A DNA stretch of 64,000 nucleotides from Siccibacter turicensis LMG 23730 (lineage in GTDB: Bacteria > Pseudomonadota > Gammaproteobacteria > Enterobacterales > Enterobacteriaceae): assembly GCF_000463155.2 (NCBI RefSeq), contig NZ_AWFZ01000028.1, forward strand, positions 716,910 through 780,909. The letters run 5' to 3'. The first letter of the stretch is position 1; each line of letters begins with the position of its first letter. This document shows positions 41,579 to 53,425 of this stretch, in pieces. Below the pieces are notes generated by a model. That model made no database searches. It saw only the letters and a list, made by a program, of their open reading frames with translations, and was not told the DNA's origin. A program made the translations under genes and the position numbers.

Positions 41579-41638
41579 AACCATGTCGAAACGTTATTCG
41601 AATAGTAAACCCTCCGCAGGACGGAGGGAGGAGAGTAA
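41556..41638 (-). ncRNA. sdhX: Probable SdhX (RybD) 3'-UTR sRNA
   Basis: The sucD 3'-UTR reads ACTATTCGAATAACGTTTCG, then ACATGGTTGCCACC and the terminator with a U-tract. This matches my recollection of the E. coli SdhX region, an Hfq-dependent RNA released from the sdh-suc transcript that regulates acetate-related genes. A second hairpin with CCTCCG/CGGAGG arms lies near 41610-41628. The 5' processing end is not defined. Confidence 0.55.
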
Positions 41639-42508
41639 TTACTTGAGAATAGTTTTCAGCGCGTCGCCGATGTCGGCCAGGCTGCGGACAGTTTTCACGC
41701 CTGCAGCTTCCAGCGCGGCAAACTTCTCGTCAGCGGTGCCTTTACCACCGGCGATGATTGCCCCGGCGTGGCCCATACGCTTGCCTTTCGGCGCGGTAAC
41801 GCCCGCAATGTAGCCCACAACCGGCTTGGTCACGTGGTCTTTGATGTACGCAGCAGCTTCTTCTTCCGCGCTGCCGCCGATCTCACCGATCATAACGATT
41901 GCTTCAGTCTGCGGGTCTTCCTGGAACAACTTCAGGATATCAATGAAGTTAGAGCCCGGAATCGGGTCGCCGCCGATGCCCACGCAGGTGGACTGGCCGA
42001 AACCGTAGTCGGTGGTCTGTTTAACCGCTTCGTAGGTCAGGGTGCCGGAACGGGACACGATACCCACTTTGCCAGGCTTGTGGATGTGGCCCGGCATGAT
42101 ACCGATTTTGCACTCGCCTGGGGTGATAACGCCCGGGCAGTTCGGCCCGATCATGCGCACGCCCGCTTCATCCAGCTTCACCTTCACGGTCAGCATATCC
42201 AGCGTCGGGATACCTTCGGTAATGGTGATGATAAGCTTGATGCCCGCATCAATTGCTTCAAGGATGGAATCTTTGCAGAACGGAGCCGGAACGTAGATAA
42301 CGGAAGCGGTGGCGCCCGTTGCTTCTACCGCTTCGCGCACGGTGTTAAACACCGGCAGGCCGAGGTGCGTGGTGCCGCCTTTACCTGGCGTTACGCCGCC
42401 CACCATCTGCGTACCGTAGGCAATCGCCTGTTCGGAGTGGAAAGAACCCTGGCTACCGGTGAAGCCCTGGCAGATAACTTTGGTGTTTTTATCGATCAAA
42501 ACAGACAT
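41639..42508 (-). CDS. sucD: Succinyl-CoA synthetase alpha subunit SucD
   Basis: 289-residue alpha subunit, phosphorylated on a histidine in [12 protein letters not shown] (about residue 246) during substrate-level phosphorylation. The CoA-binding Rossmann domain has [10 protein letters not shown]. It overlaps the sucC stop by one base (TAATG). Last gene of sdhCDAB-sucABCD. Confidence 0.98.
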   Translation of the reverse strand: MSVLIDKNTKVICQGFTGSQGSFHSEQAIAYGTQMVGGVTPGKGGTTHLGLPVFNTVREAVEATGATASVIYVPAPFCKDSILEAIDAGIKLIITITEGIPTLDMLTVKVKLDEAGVRMIGPNCPGVITPGECKIGIMPGHIHKPGKVGIVSRSGTLTYEAVKQTTDYGFGQSTCVGIGGDPIPGSNFIDILKLFQEDPQTEAIVMIGEIGGSAEEEAAAYIKDHVTKPVVGYIAGVTAPKGKRMGHAGAIIAGGKGTADEKFAALEAAGVKTVRSLADIGDALKTILK

Positions 42509-43674
42509 TATTTCCCCTCCACGGCAGCAACGACCTGAACGGCTGCATCCGTCAGACTCTGTGCTGCAATAATATTCAGGCCGCTTTCCGCCAGCTTCTG
42601 CGCGCCCAGCTCGGCATTGTTACCTTCCAGACGCACGACGACCGGTACGTTAACGCCCACTTCTTCCACCGCACCGATGATGCCGTCTGCGATCAGGTCG
42701 CAGCGCACGATGCCGCCGAAGATGTTAACCAGTACGGCTTTCACTTTGTCGTCAGAGAGAATGATTTTGAACGCTTCGGTTACGCGCTCTTTGGTCGCGC
42801 CGCCGCCCACGTCAAGGAAGTTCGCCGGATCGCCGCCGTGCAGCTTAACGATATCCATGGTGCCCATTGCCAGGCCCGCGCCGTTAACCATGCAGCCGAT
42901 ATTGCCGTCGAGCGCAACGTAGTTCAGCTCCCACTGCGCCGCGTGCGACTCACGAGGATCTTCCTGCGAGTGATCGCGCATTTCGCGCAGATCCGGCTGG
43001 CGGAACAGCGCATTGCCGTCGGCGCCCAGTTTACCGTCGAGGCAGATCAGATCGCCCTGTTTGGTGATAACCAGCGGGTTGATTTCGATCAGCGCCAGGT
43101 CGCGCTCAAGGAAGATGGTCGCGAGTCCCATGAAGATTTTGGTGAACTGCTGAACCTGCTTGCCTTCCAGACCCAGCTTGAACGCCAGCTCGCGTCCCTG
43201 GTACGGCATTGGGCCGGCCAGCGGATCGAGGGCAATTTTGTGGATCAGGTGCGGGGTCTCTTCCGCCACTTTCTCAATTTCCACGCCGCCTTCGGTAGAC
43301 GCCATGAACACCACGCGGCGAGAGCTACGATCCACGACCGCGCCCAGGTAGAGCTCTTTATCAATGTCGGTTGCAGCTTCTACCAGGATCTGGTTGACCG
43401 GCTGACCGTTGGCGTCTGTCTGGTAGGTCACCAGACGTTTGCCCAGCCACTGCTCGGCAAATGCGCGAATATCTTCTTTGCTGTTTACCACTTTCACGCC
43501 GCCCGCTTTACCGCGACCACCTGCGTGAACCTGACATTTTACCACCCACGGACCGGCACCAATTTTGGACGCCGCTTCTTCAGCTTCACGCGGGGTATTA
43601 CAGGCATAACCTACCGGCGCCGGTAGGCCATAACGGGCAAATAACTGCTTCGCCTGATATTCGTGTAAGTTCAT
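42508..43674 (-). CDS. sucC: Succinyl-CoA synthetase beta subunit SucC
   Basis: 388-residue ATP-grasp beta subunit with the N-terminal nucleotide domain ([31 protein letters not shown]) and the C-terminal [17 protein letters not shown] segment, as in E. coli. Confidence 0.98.
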   Translation of the reverse strand: MNLHEYQAKQLFARYGLPAPVGYACNTPREAEEAASKIGAGPWVVKCQVHAGGRGKAGGVKVVNSKEDIRAFAEQWLGKRLVTYQTDANGQPVNQILVEAATDIDKELYLGAVVDRSSRRVVFMASTEGGVEIEKVAEETPHLIHKIALDPLAGPMPYQGRELAFKLGLEGKQVQQFTKIFMGLATIFLERDLALIEINPLVITKQGDLICLDGKLGADGNALFRQPDLREMRDHSQEDPRESHAAQWELNYVALDGNIGCMVNGAGLAMGTMDIVKLHGGDPANFLDVGGGATKERVTEAFKIILSDDKVKAVLVNIFGGIVRCDLIADGIIGAVEEVGVNVPVVVRLEGNNAELGAQKLAESGLNIIAAQSLTDAAVQVVAAVEGK

Positions 43675-43726
43675 GAGTTCTGTCCATCAAGAATGTAGAG
43701 CATCACGCTCGGAGTATGGAAAATGC

Positions 43727-43780
43727 CGCCCCGCAGCGGGGCGACGAGAAAATCAATACTGGCGGGAGCCAGGCTCCCGC
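43727..43780. repeat. Two hairpins in the sucB-sucC gap
   Basis: Perfect palindromic stems at 43727-43743 (CGCCCCGC/GCGGGGCG) and 43762-43780 (GCGGGAGCC/GGCTCCCGC) occupy the 112-bp gap. Neither is followed by a U-tract; they probably stabilise the upstream mRNA rather than terminate, since sucCD has no other promoter that I can see. Confidence 0.6.
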
Positions 43781-43786
43781 ACCGGG

Positions 43787-45016
43787 CTACACGTCCAGCA
43801 GCAGACGGGTTGGATCTTCCAGCAGCTCTTTAATGGCCACCAGGAAGCCCACGGATTCACGGCCGTCAATCAGGCGGTGATCGTAGGAGAGCGCCAGGTA
43901 CATCATCGGCAGGATCTCAACCTTGCCGTCAACCGCCATCGGGCGATCCTTGATGGCGTGCATCCCGAGGATGGCGCTCTGCGGCGGGTTGATGATCGGG
44001 GTAGACATCAGGGAACCGAACACACCACCGTTGGTGATGGTGAAGTTACCGCCGGTCAGGTCTTCAACGGTCAGTTTGCCGTCGCGGCCTTTCAGCGCCA
44101 GTTCTTTAATGCGTTTTTCGATGTCGGCCATGCCCAGCAGGTCAACGTCACGCAGCACCGGGGTCACCAGACCGCGCGGGGTGGAGACCGCCATGCTGAC
44201 GTCGAAGTAGTTGTGGTACACCACATCTTCGCCGTCGATGGACGCGTTCACTTCCGGGTAGCGCTTCAGGGCTTCTACCACGGCTTTCACGTAGAAGGAC
44301 ATAAAGCCCAGACGGATGCCGTGACGTTTTTCAAACGCGTCGCCGTACTGCTTACGCAGATCCATGATCGGCTTCATGTTCACTTCGTTGAAGGTTGTGA
44401 GCATGGCAGTGGAGTTTTTCGCTTCCAGCAGACGCTCGGCCACGCGTTTGCGCAGGCGGGTCATCGGCACGCGTTTTTCAGAGCGGTTGCCGGCCACCGG
44501 CTGTACGGCTGCGGCCTGCTGCTCTGGCGCCTTCGCGCTTTCCGGCTGCGCGGTGTTCGCTTTCGCCAGGTGTTTTTCCACGTCTTCGCGGGTCAGACGA
44601 CCGCCAACACCGGTGCCTTTGATAGCTTCGGCGTCCAGGGTGTGCTCAGCCAGCAGGCGACGGATCGCCGGGCTCAGGGCATCGTTGTTCTGCTCTTCCA
44701 GAGACGCCTGCTGGCGTTGGGCCGGGGTGGTCTCTTTGCTTTCAGACTTCGCGCTGCTCTCTTTGCCCGCGCTGTTGCCTTCACGCAGGCGGCCCAGAAT
44801 CTGGCGAGAGGTAACGGTGGTGCCTTCCTCTTCCAGCACGGCATCAAGGATACCGTCCGCGGACGCCGGCACTTCCAGTACCACTTTGTCAGTTTCGATT
44901 TCTACCAGCACTTCATCGCGTTTTACGCTATCGCCCGGCTTTTTGTGCCAGGTCGCGACGGTTGCATCGGCAACGGATTCAGGCAGGTCAGGAACAAGAA
45001 TATCTACGCTACTCAT
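43787..45016 (-). CDS. sucB: 2-oxoglutarate dehydrogenase E2 subunit SucB
   Basis: 409-residue dihydrolipoyl succinyltransferase. It has an N-terminal lipoyl domain with Lys in [11 protein letters not shown] (about 43), an Ala/Gln/Ser-rich linker, an E1/E3-binding domain ([13 protein letters not shown]) and a catalytic domain ending in [13 protein letters not shown]. Four residues longer than E. coli, in the linker. Confidence 0.97.
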   Translation of the reverse strand: MSSVDILVPDLPESVADATVATWHKKPGDSVKRDEVLVEIETDKVVLEVPASADGILDAVLEEEGTTVTSRQILGRLREGNSAGKESSAKSESKETTPAQRQQASLEEQNNDALSPAIRRLLAEHTLDAEAIKGTGVGGRLTREDVEKHLAKANTAQPESAKAPEQQAAAVQPVAGNRSEKRVPMTRLRKRVAERLLEAKNSTAMLTTFNEVNMKPIMDLRKQYGDAFEKRHGIRLGFMSFYVKAVVEALKRYPEVNASIDGEDVVYHNYFDVSMAVSTPRGLVTPVLRDVDLLGMADIEKRIKELALKGRDGKLTVEDLTGGNFTITNGGVFGSLMSTPIINPPQSAILGMHAIKDRPMAVDGKVEILPMMYLALSYDHRLIDGRESVGFLVAIKELLEDPTRLLLDV

Positions 45017-45030
45017 TATTTATCCTTTAA

Positions 45031-47838
45031 TTAATCGACGTTCAGCGCGTCATTAACCAGATCTTGCTGCTGTTTCTGGTGAACGGACATATACCCTACC
45101 GCCGGGGAGGCAGAGGCCGGGCGGCCTGCATAACGCAATGCAGAACCAAACGGAATCACTTCGCGGAAATGGTGCTGGCTACAGTACCAGGCGCCCTGGT
45201 TGAGCGGCTCTTCCTGGCACCAGACAAAGTCGTGCACGTGAGCGAACGGCTTCAGCGCTTCCTGCACCGCGTGATGCGGGAACGGATAGAGCTGTTCGAT
45301 ACGCACAATGGCAACGTCTTTCTGATCGTTCTTACGGCGTTGCTCCAGCAGGTCGTAATAAACCTTACCTGAGCACAGCACAACGCGCTTCACGCCCTGC
45401 GGATCGAGCTCGTCGATCTCGCCGATGGCCGGCATGAAGGTGCCGTTAGCCAGTTCATCCAGGCTCGATACCGCCAGCGGGTGACGCAGCAGCGATTTCG
45501 GCGACATCACCACCAGCGGACGGCGCATACCGCGCAGCGCCTGACGACGCAGCATGTGGTAGACCTGTGCCGGGGTGGACGGAACGCACACCTGCATGTT
45601 CTGCTCGGCGCACAACTGGAGGTAACGCTCAAGACGGGCGGAGGAGTGCTCCGGGCCCTGGCCTTCGTAACCGTGCGGCAGCAGCATCGCCAGGCCACAC
45701 ATACGGCCCCACTTCTGCTCGCCGGAGCTGATGAACTGGTCAATTACCACCTGCGCACCGTTGGCGAAGTCACCGAACTGCGCTTCCCAGATGGTCAGGG
45801 TGCGCGGCTCAGCGGTGGCATAGCCATATTCAAACGCCAGCACCGCTTCTTCAGACAGCACCGAGTCCCACACTTTGAACTGGCCCTGGCCGTTATGGAT
45901 GTGGCACAGCGGGGTGTAGGTGGAACCGTTGCTCTGGTTGTGTACCACCGCATGACGGTGGAAGAAGGTGCCGCGGCCGGAGTCTTCACCGGACAGGCGA
46001 ATCGGGATGCCTTCATCAACCAGCGTGGCGTAGGCCAGGTTTTCCGCACCGCCCCAGTCAAACGGCTTCTCACCTGCGGCCATGGCCTGACGGTCAGCAT
46101 AGATTTTTGCCACGCGGGACTGCATCTCAATGGCTTCCGGCACGGTGGCGATACGCTTCGCCAGCTCCTGCAGGCGCTTCATATCGACTTTGTTCGGGTA
46201 GCTTTCGTCCCAGTCGTGGTTCAGGTACGGCGACCAGGTGAAGGAGTGCATGTTCATCGGGCGCAGCTCTTTCACTACGCACTCGCCGGCATCCAGCGCG
46301 TCACGGTAGAGGTTCACCATTTCAGTGGCGTCTTCCAGCGTGGCGACCTTCTCCTGCTCCAGACGGTCGGCGTAAAGCTTACGCGGCGTCGGGTGCTTTT
46401 TGATTTTCTGATACATCAGCGGCTGGGTTGCACTCGGTTCGTCGGCTTCGTTATGGCCGTGACGGCGGTAACATACCAGGTCGATAAACACATCGCGCTT
46501 GAAGGTGTTACGGAAGTCGAGCGCCAGACGGGTAACGAAGGCCACGGCTTCCGGATCGTCCGCGTTAACGTGGAAGATCGGTGCCTGTACCATTTTACCG
46601 ATGTCGGTGCAGTACGGGGTGGAGCGGGCATCAAGCGGGTTCGAGGTGGTGAAGCCCACCTGGTTGTTGATAACGATACGCACGGTACCGCCCACTTCGT
46701 AGCCGCGGGCTTTCGACATGTTCAGGGTTTCCTGAACCACGCCCTGCCCGGTCACCGCCGCGTCACCGTGAATGGTGATGGGCAGCACTTTATTGCTGCT
46801 TGGCTCGTCGAGACGATCCAGACGCGCGCGCACCGAGCCCATCACCACCGGGCTTACGATCTCAAGGTGCGACGGGTTAAACGCCAGCGCCAGGTGAACC
46901 AGGCCGCCGTCGGTTTCGATATCTGAGGAGAAGCCCATGTGGTACTTCACATCGCCGGTACCCAGATGCTCTTTATGCTTGCCGGCGAACTCGTCAAACA
47001 GCTCCTGGGATTTTTTACCCAGCACGTTGATAAGCACGTTAAGACGACCGCGGTGGGCCATGCCCAGCACCACTTCACGGGTGCCGCTGTTGCCAGCGTG
47101 GCGGATCATCTCTTTCAGCATTGGGACCAGCGCATCGCCGCCTTCCAGCGAGAAGCGTTTGGCACCCGGGAATTTCGCGCCCAGGTAGCGTTCCAGCCCT
47201 TCGGCCGCAGTCAGCTCGCTGAGGAAACGTTTTTTCTCTTCCGGCGTGAAGTTCGCGTGACCGGCAACCGATTCGATACGCTGCTGGATCCAACGCTTCT
47301 CTTCGGTGCTGGTGATGTGCATGTACTCGGCACCGATCGGGCCGCAGTAGGTCTGTTTCAGCGCTTCCAGCAGCTCGCCGAGCTTCATGGTCTCTTTGCC
47401 GATGGCAAATGAACCAATGTTGAAGCTCTCCTGGAAGTCCGCCTCGGTGAGATCGTGGAACGCCGGATCGAGATCCGCGACGCGTTCCTGCTTCCACAGT
47501 CCGAGCGGGTCAAGATTCGCGTGCTGGTGACCACGGAAGCGATACGCGTTGATGAGCTGCAGGACTTTAACCTGCTTCACATTGGTGTCCGGGTCGGACA
47601 CTGAGGAGGAGTAACGTGAGGCATCTTTCGCCAGACGGCGGAAATAATCACGTGTTTTGGAGTGGAACTGATCCGGTCTGGCCCCGGTGCCAGGTAACTG
47701 CTGGAACATGGAGCGCCAGTGGGCGTCCACTGAGTCAGGATCGGTTAAGAAGTCTTCATAGAGCTGTTCTATCCAGCTCTGGTTTGAACCAGAGAGATAA
47801 GAAGAGTCCAGCCAGGCTTTCATTGCGCCGTTCTGCAT
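45031..47838 (-). CDS. sucA: 2-oxoglutarate dehydrogenase E1 subunit SucA
   Basis: 935-residue thiamine-diphosphate decarboxylase. The TPP motif runs from HGDAAVTGQGV to VRIVINNQVG, with the substrate-channel GMAHRGRLNVL before it and the N-terminal E2-contact region conserved. The ATG at 47838 (MQNGAMKAWLDSSYLSG) matches E. coli. Confidence 0.98.
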   Translation of the reverse strand: MQNGAMKAWLDSSYLSGSNQSWIEQLYEDFLTDPDSVDAHWRSMFQQLPGTGARPDQFHSKTRDYFRRLAKDASRYSSSVSDPDTNVKQVKVLQLINAYRFRGHQHANLDPLGLWKQERVADLDPAFHDLTEADFQESFNIGSFAIGKETMKLGELLEALKQTYCGPIGAEYMHITSTEEKRWIQQRIESVAGHANFTPEEKKRFLSELTAAEGLERYLGAKFPGAKRFSLEGGDALVPMLKEMIRHAGNSGTREVVLGMAHRGRLNVLINVLGKKSQELFDEFAGKHKEHLGTGDVKYHMGFSSDIETDGGLVHLALAFNPSHLEIVSPVVMGSVRARLDRLDEPSSNKVLPITIHGDAAVTGQGVVQETLNMSKARGYEVGGTVRIVINNQVGFTTSNPLDARSTPYCTDIGKMVQAPIFHVNADDPEAVAFVTRLALDFRNTFKRDVFIDLVCYRRHGHNEADEPSATQPLMYQKIKKHPTPRKLYADRLEQEKVATLEDATEMVNLYRDALDAGECVVKELRPMNMHSFTWSPYLNHDWDESYPNKVDMKRLQELAKRIATVPEAIEMQSRVAKIYADRQAMAAGEKPFDWGGAENLAYATLVDEGIPIRLSGEDSGRGTFFHRHAVVHNQSNGSTYTPLCHIHNGQGQFKVWDSVLSEEAVLAFEYGYATAEPRTLTIWEAQFGDFANGAQVVIDQFISSGEQKWGRMCGLAMLLPHGYEGQGPEHSSARLERYLQLCAEQNMQVCVPSTPAQVYHMLRRQALRGMRRPLVVMSPKSLLRHPLAVSSLDELANGTFMPAIGEIDELDPQGVKRVVLCSGKVYYDLLEQRRKNDQKDVAIVRIEQLYPFPHHAVQEALKPFAHVHDFVWCQEEPLNQGAWYCSQHHFREVIPFGSALRYAGRPASASPAVGYMSVHQKQQQDLVNDALNVD

Positions 47839-48171
47839 CGTGATCCCTTAAGCATTTGAATGCTTACTTCGCCGTGGATAACTACAACGTGCGCGGTAAG
47901 ACGCACTTCCCAGGGTTCACTTGCGAGCTCTTCTCATGGGGCCCGCGAAGGAACCTTTAGAAACTGTCGATAACCCTGTGTTCCAGACGTGCTGTCTTCG
48001 TGGTGGGTAAACGTGGCGCCCCACCGTTGCAACGGCGGATACGCTGCGCTTCTCCGCCTTACAACACCTCTGAAACATTGGCTATCTGCTTATAACGGCA
48101 GTTTTTAAAGGTTTCCTGCTGATTCATTGTAGTGGGTATACCTGAGCATACCCACTTGATTAGACAATACT
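47839..48171. other. sdhB-sucA intergenic region
   Basis: This 333-bp gap carries a REP-like palindrome near 48034-48065 and presumably the internal sucA promoter. I see no gene in it. Confidence 0.5.
48034..48065 (+). repeat. REP-like palindrome
   Basis: GGCGGATACGCTGCGCTTC then TCCGCCTTAC follows the REP pattern GCGGAT-N-GCGC-TCCGCC-TTAC with pairing arms GGCGGA/TCCGCC. Located after sdhB. Confidence 0.55.
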
Positions 48172-48888
48172 TTACGCGCTGCGCTGCAGTAACATCGATT
48201 TGATGTGACCGATGGCACGCGTCGGGTTCAACCCTTTCGGACATACACTGACGCAGTTCATGATGCTGTGACAGCGGAACACGCTGAAAGCGTCGCTCAG
48301 ACCGTCGAGACGGTTGTCGGTTTCGGTATCGCGACTGTCGATCAGGAAGCGATACGCCGCCAGCAGGCCCGCCGGGCCGATGAACTTCTCAGGGTTCCAC
48401 CAGAATGACGGGCACGAGGTCGAGCAGCAGGCGCACAGGATGCACTCGTACAGACCATCGAGCTTCTCACGCTGATCCGGCGACTGCAGGTGCTCTCTCG
48501 CCGGCGGATTTTGCCCATTATTCAACAAGTAAGGCTTAATCTTCTCATATTGAGCATAGAATTGCCCCATGTCCACCACCAGATCGCGGATAACCGGCAA
48601 ACCCGGCAGCGGGCGGATAACAATCTTCTGCTTGCCTGCTCCGAGGGCTGACACCGGGGTAATACAGGCGAGGCCGTTCTTACCGTTCATGTTCAGACCG
48701 TCGGAACCACATACCCCTTCACGGCACGAGCGGCGGAAAGAGAGGCTGGGATCTTTCTCTTTCAGCAGCATCAGCGCGTCAAGCAGCATCATGTCACGCC
48801 CCTCTTCCTGCTCGAGGGTGTACTCCTGCATCCGCGGTGCGTCGTCGACGTCCGGGTTATAGCGATAGATAGAAAATTCGAGTTTCAT
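48172..48888 (-). CDS. sdhB: Succinate dehydrogenase iron-sulfur subunit SdhB
   Basis: 238-residue subunit with [2Fe-2S] motif SCREGVCGSDG, [4Fe-4S] CILCACCSTSCP and [3Fe-4S] CHSIMNCVSVCPKG motifs. It passes electrons from SdhA FAD to the membrane quinone site. ATG at 48888 with GGAGAG; a preceding GTG codon is not needed. Confidence 0.98.
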   Translation of the reverse strand: MKLEFSIYRYNPDVDDAPRMQEYTLEQEEGRDMMLLDALMLLKEKDPSLSFRRSCREGVCGSDGLNMNGKNGLACITPVSALGAGKQKIVIRPLPGLPVIRDLVVDMGQFYAQYEKIKPYLLNNGQNPPAREHLQSPDQREKLDGLYECILCACCSTSCPSFWWNPEKFIGPAGLLAAYRFLIDSRDTETDNRLDGLSDAFSVFRCHSIMNCVSVCPKGLNPTRAIGHIKSMLLQRSA

Positions 48889-48904
48889 CACCGTCTCTCC
48901 GCAA

Positions 48905-50671
48905 TTAGTAGGTACGCACTTTCGGCGGGAATGCCGGACGCAGTTTCGGCTCCATGTTCACCTCACGGCGGGTCATGGATTCGCTTTGCGGCAGATACAG
49001 GGAGTGGCACAGCCAGTTTTCATCATCGCGATCCGGATAATCAAAGCGGCTGTGGGCCCCGCGGCTTTCGGTACGGTAGTTCGCAGAGACCGCTGTGGCG
49101 AACGCGGTTTCCATCAGGTTGTCCAACTCCAGGCACTCAACGCGCTGGGTGTTGAACTCGCTGGAGGTGTCGTCGAGGCGCGCATTTTTCAGGCGCTCGC
49201 GGATCGCTTTCAGCTGCTCAAGCCCTTTGGCCATCGCATCCCCTTCGCGGAATACCGAGAAGTTGTGCTGCATGCACTCCTGCAACGCTTTGCGGATCTC
49301 AACCGGATCTTCGCCGTCGCGGTTGTTGTTCCAGCGGTTGAGGCGGGCAAGCGAGGCCTCGATATCAGACTCGCTGGCATCACGCAGCGGACCCTGCTCG
49401 GCGATGGACTCCTGCAGGTGCAGCCCGGCCGCACGGCCAAACACCACCAGGTCGAGCAGCGAGTTGCCGCCCAGGCGGTTGGCACCGTGAACCGATACGC
49501 AGGCGATCTCACCCACCGCAAACAGACCCGGGATGACCACGTCTTCGCCCTGCTCGTTAACGGTCAGCGCCTGACCGGTCACTTTGGTCGGAATACCGCC
49601 CATCATGTAGTGGCAGGTCGGGATAACCGGAATCGGCTCTTTTACCGGATCGACGTGGGCAAAGGTACGGGAGAGTTCCAGGATGCCCGGCAGGCGGGAT
49701 TCCAGCACCTCTTTTCCGAGGTGGTCGAGCTTCAGCTTGGCGTGCGGGCCCCACGGACCGTCGCAGCCGCGGCCTTCGCGAATTTCGATCATGATGGAAC
49801 GCGCCACCACGTCACGACCCGCCAGGTCTTTGGCATTCGGCGCATAACGCTCCATGAAGCGCTCGCCGTGTTTGTTCAGCAGATAACCGCCTTCACCGCG
49901 GCAGCCTTCGGTCACCAGAACCCCTGCCCCGGCGATGCCGGTCGGGTGGAACTGCCACATCTCCATGTCCTGCACCGGTACGCCGGCGCGCAGCGCCATG
50001 CCCACACCGTCGCCGGTGTTGATGTGTGCGTTAGTAGTGGACTGGTAGATACGGCCTGCGCCGCCGGTCGCCAGCACGGTTGCGCGGGCTTTGAAGTAAA
50101 CCACTTCACCGGTTTCGATGCACAGCGCGGTACACCCCACCACCGCGCCATCCTGGTTTTTCACCAGATCGAGCGCGTACCATTCGGAGAAGATGGTGGT
50201 GTGGTTCTTCAGGTTCTGCTGGTAAAGCGTATGCAACAGGGCGTGACCGGTACGGTCAGCCGCCGCTGCGGTACGTGCCGCCTGCTCGCCGCCGAAGTTC
50301 TTCGACTGGCCACCAAACGGACGCTGATAAATTTTTCCATCGTCAAGACGGGAGAACGGCAGACCCATGTGCTCAAGCTCGAGGATCGCCTCTGGCCCGG
50401 TTTTACACATGTATTCGATAGCGTCCTGGTCACCGATGTAGTCGGAACCTTTGACGGTGTCGTACATGTGCCATTCCCAGTTATCTTCATGGGTATTGCC
50501 GAGGGCTACGGTGATGCCGCCCTGCGCGGACACGGTGTGAGAACGGGTAGGAAACACTTTGGAGAGCAGCGCACAGGTCTGGCCGCTCTGGGAAATCTGT
50601 AACGCCGCGCGCATACCTGCGCCGCCTGCGCCAATAACAACAGCATCAAACTCTCTGACTGGCAAATTCAT
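48905..50671 (-). CDS. sdhA: Succinate dehydrogenase flavoprotein SdhA
   Basis: 588-residue flavoprotein. FAD-binding [10 protein letters not shown] (14-23), covalent FAD ligand His45 in SHTVSAQGG, and substrate site residues in the HPTGI and [14 protein letters not shown] segments. I chose the ATG at 50671, which overlaps the sdhD stop by one base and gives the E. coli length. Confidence 0.98.
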   Translation of the reverse strand: MNLPVREFDAVVIGAGGAGMRAALQISQSGQTCALLSKVFPTRSHTVSAQGGITVALGNTHEDNWEWHMYDTVKGSDYIGDQDAIEYMCKTGPEAILELEHMGLPFSRLDDGKIYQRPFGGQSKNFGGEQAARTAAAADRTGHALLHTLYQQNLKNHTTIFSEWYALDLVKNQDGAVVGCTALCIETGEVVYFKARATVLATGGAGRIYQSTTNAHINTGDGVGMALRAGVPVQDMEMWQFHPTGIAGAGVLVTEGCRGEGGYLLNKHGERFMERYAPNAKDLAGRDVVARSIMIEIREGRGCDGPWGPHAKLKLDHLGKEVLESRLPGILELSRTFAHVDPVKEPIPVIPTCHYMMGGIPTKVTGQALTVNEQGEDVVIPGLFAVGEIACVSVHGANRLGGNSLLDLVVFGRAAGLHLQESIAEQGPLRDASESDIEASLARLNRWNNNRDGEDPVEIRKALQECMQHNFSVFREGDAMAKGLEQLKAIRERLKNARLDDTSSEFNTQRVECLELDNLMETAFATAVSANYRTESRGAHSRFDYPDRDDENWLCHSLYLPQSESMTRREVNMEPKLRPAFPPKVRTY

Positions 50672-51018
50672 CACACACCCCACACCACAACGAATCCATA
50701 AATAACGTAAACCAGCAGCGCCAGTACCACGACCAGTTGCAGGAACAGGCGCAGCGCCACGTGTTTAACGTAGTCGGTAAACACCTGCCACATGCCGATC
50801 CAGGCATGCACTAACACCGAAAAGAGCGTCAGCAGCGTGAATACTTTGGTGAACGAGGAGGCGAAGAAGCCGCTCCAGATGTCGTAAGTCATCTCGCCGT
50901 TTATCGCGAAGAAGCCGATCAGATAGATGATGTACAGGGTCATGACGATGGCGGTAGCACGAACCAGAATAAAGTCATGTACGCCATTGCGACCCAGTGC
51001 GGAAGCGCTGCTTACCAT
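50671..51018 (-). CDS. sdhD: Succinate dehydrogenase membrane anchor SdhD
   Basis: 115-residue three-span anchor. His71 in LVHAWIG sits at the position known for E. coli SdhD. Overlaps sdhC by seven bases. Confidence 0.97.
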   Translation of the reverse strand: MVSSASALGRNGVHDFILVRATAIVMTLYIIYLIGFFAINGEMTYDIWSGFFASSFTKVFTLLTLFSVLVHAWIGMWQVFTDYVKHVALRLFLQLVVVLALLVYVIYGFVVVWGV

Positions 51019-51401
51019 ACGAGGACTCCTGCGAGAAGGGAAAGCACGACAGTGATAACGAAAGAAAGATAAGCGGTACGTTTACCTGACGCGAAGGTTT
51101 CTTCCAGATAGCCCACGTCCATCAGCATATGGCGAACGCCGCCCACGACGTGATACGCCAGCGCGGTGAGGATGCCCCACATAATGAATTTGACGAAGAA
51201 GCTGTCCATGATGGAGGACGCGGCCAGAAAACCATCGGGTGAAGAGAGCGACAGCCCAAGCAACCAGAGCAGAATCCCGACCGCCACAAAGGTGATCACG
51301 CCGGACACGCGGTGGAGGATGGATGCTATAGCCGTTACGGGAAACCGGATCGTTGTCAGATCCAGATTAACAGGTCTTTGTTTTTTCACGGTTATGCCCA
51401 C
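51012..51401 (-). CDS. sdhC: Succinate dehydrogenase cytochrome b556 subunit SdhC
   Basis: 129-residue three-span subunit with heme ligand His84 in LAYHVVGG, the E. coli numbering. That numbering supports the GTG at 51401 as start; a second GTG four codons later is an alternative. First gene of the sdh-suc operon. Confidence 0.95.
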   Translation of the reverse strand: MGITVKKQRPVNLDLTTIRFPVTAIASILHRVSGVITFVAVGILLWLLGLSLSSPDGFLAASSIMDSFFVKFIMWGILTALAYHVVGGVRHMLMDVGYLEETFASGKRTAYLSFVITVVLSLLAGVLVW

Positions 51402-51628
51402 ATTGCTGTTCTTATTGTTTCCTACCTCCGGGTCTGCTAACCGGGTCAGACAGCGTCACTTTTCTATAACTCTGCGTCATGCAAAAACAACTGCTTCCAG
51501 ATGTTAAAACGACGGGTTACTACGCTGGGTGGCTCCTGATGCAGGGTGTTCCGGAGACCTGGCGGCAGTATAGGCCGTTCACAATATCATTACAATTCAC
51601 CTACAAATAGTTTGGAGAATTTTGCTCT

Positions 51629-51652
51629 GAACAGTGACCAGGATCACGATAA
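51629..51652. promoter_or_regulatory. CRP site in the sdhC-gltA gap
   Basis: GTGACCAGGATCAC is a GTGA-N6-TCAC core with good flanks. CRP activation of sdhC is known in E. coli. An AT-rich stretch with two GTTA motifs (51692-51708), possibly an ArcA site, follows toward gltA. Confidence 0.6.
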
Positions 51653-51705
51653 CAACATAATTTTAAAATTTAACCATCTGATTTGACAAATGTTAAACAA
51701 TATTG

Positions 51706-51735
51706 TTACAAACGTCACCCGAAAAGGCATATAAT
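51706..51735 (+). promoter_or_regulatory. Putative gltA promoter
   Basis: A consensus TATAAT -10 (51730-51735) and a weak TTACAA -35 at 18-bp spacing, in a GCATATAATGCGTAAAAGTTATG context like that of E. coli gltA. It implies a leader of about 300 nt. Confidence 0.6.
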
Positions 51736-52047
51736 GCGTAAAAGTTATGGGGTCATGCTTTCACCTGAGAATAAGTTATGTAACAGTGTGTCGGTATTGA
51801 CCGCAGTGACCTGGCCCGGTATTAGTGATAGAGATTAACGAATAATACGGATTGCTAACGTCCTGATTTGCTGTAATTTCGCCGTAATACACACGTTTCC
51901 TGCACGCGCCCATCGCTCTGTACCCTGAAGTCTTCCTCTACACCGCAGAGCAGCGAGCCAAACAACATACCGGTAACGTAAGTCCGCGGACTGAAATGCA
52001 AATTGTGTCGCCAGCAGTCCTGGTAATAGGCGCTAAGGAGACCGTAA

Positions 52048-53331
<1,284 letters not shown>

Positions 53332-53349
53332 TTGCCCGGGAACCACACG

Positions 53350-53379
53350 AAAAAACGCGCCTACAGGCGCGTTTTTTTT
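53350..53379. terminator. Bidirectional terminator gltA/nei
   Basis: Stem ACGCGCC/GGCGCGT flanked by A6 and T8 between convergent gltA and nei. Confidence 0.92.
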
Positions 53380-53425
53380 GGGCTAACGTCGCGGCGGGTG
53401 CGTTCACGCGCGCCCTGGATGCCAA

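Larger units (their letters stand above)
40786..41638. other. cydA-sucD intergenic region
   Basis: This 853-bp AT-rich region holds the cydA promoters, two FNR-like sites and several GTTA-rich tracts that could be ArcA sites (for example near 41292-41312). The sucD 3' end with its terminator is at the right. E. coli K-12 carries mngR, mngA and mngB here; none is present, and I see no remnant. Confidence 0.65.
51402..52047. other. sdhC-gltA divergent control region
   Basis: This 646-bp region contains the divergent sdhC and gltA promoters, a CRP site, ArcA-like tracts and a long gltA leader. No small gene is convincing. Confidence 0.65.

Noticed and set aside
41413-41646. 77-codon open frame across the sucD terminator
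   Set aside because: Contains the operon terminator and the SdhX-like region; no conserved protein.
45481-46926. 481-codon open frame antisense to sucA
   Set aside because: Composition is that of a mirrored frame; sucA is intact and highly conserved opposite.
48986-50602. 538-codon open frame antisense to sdhA
   Set aside because: Shadow of sdhA; no recognisable domain.
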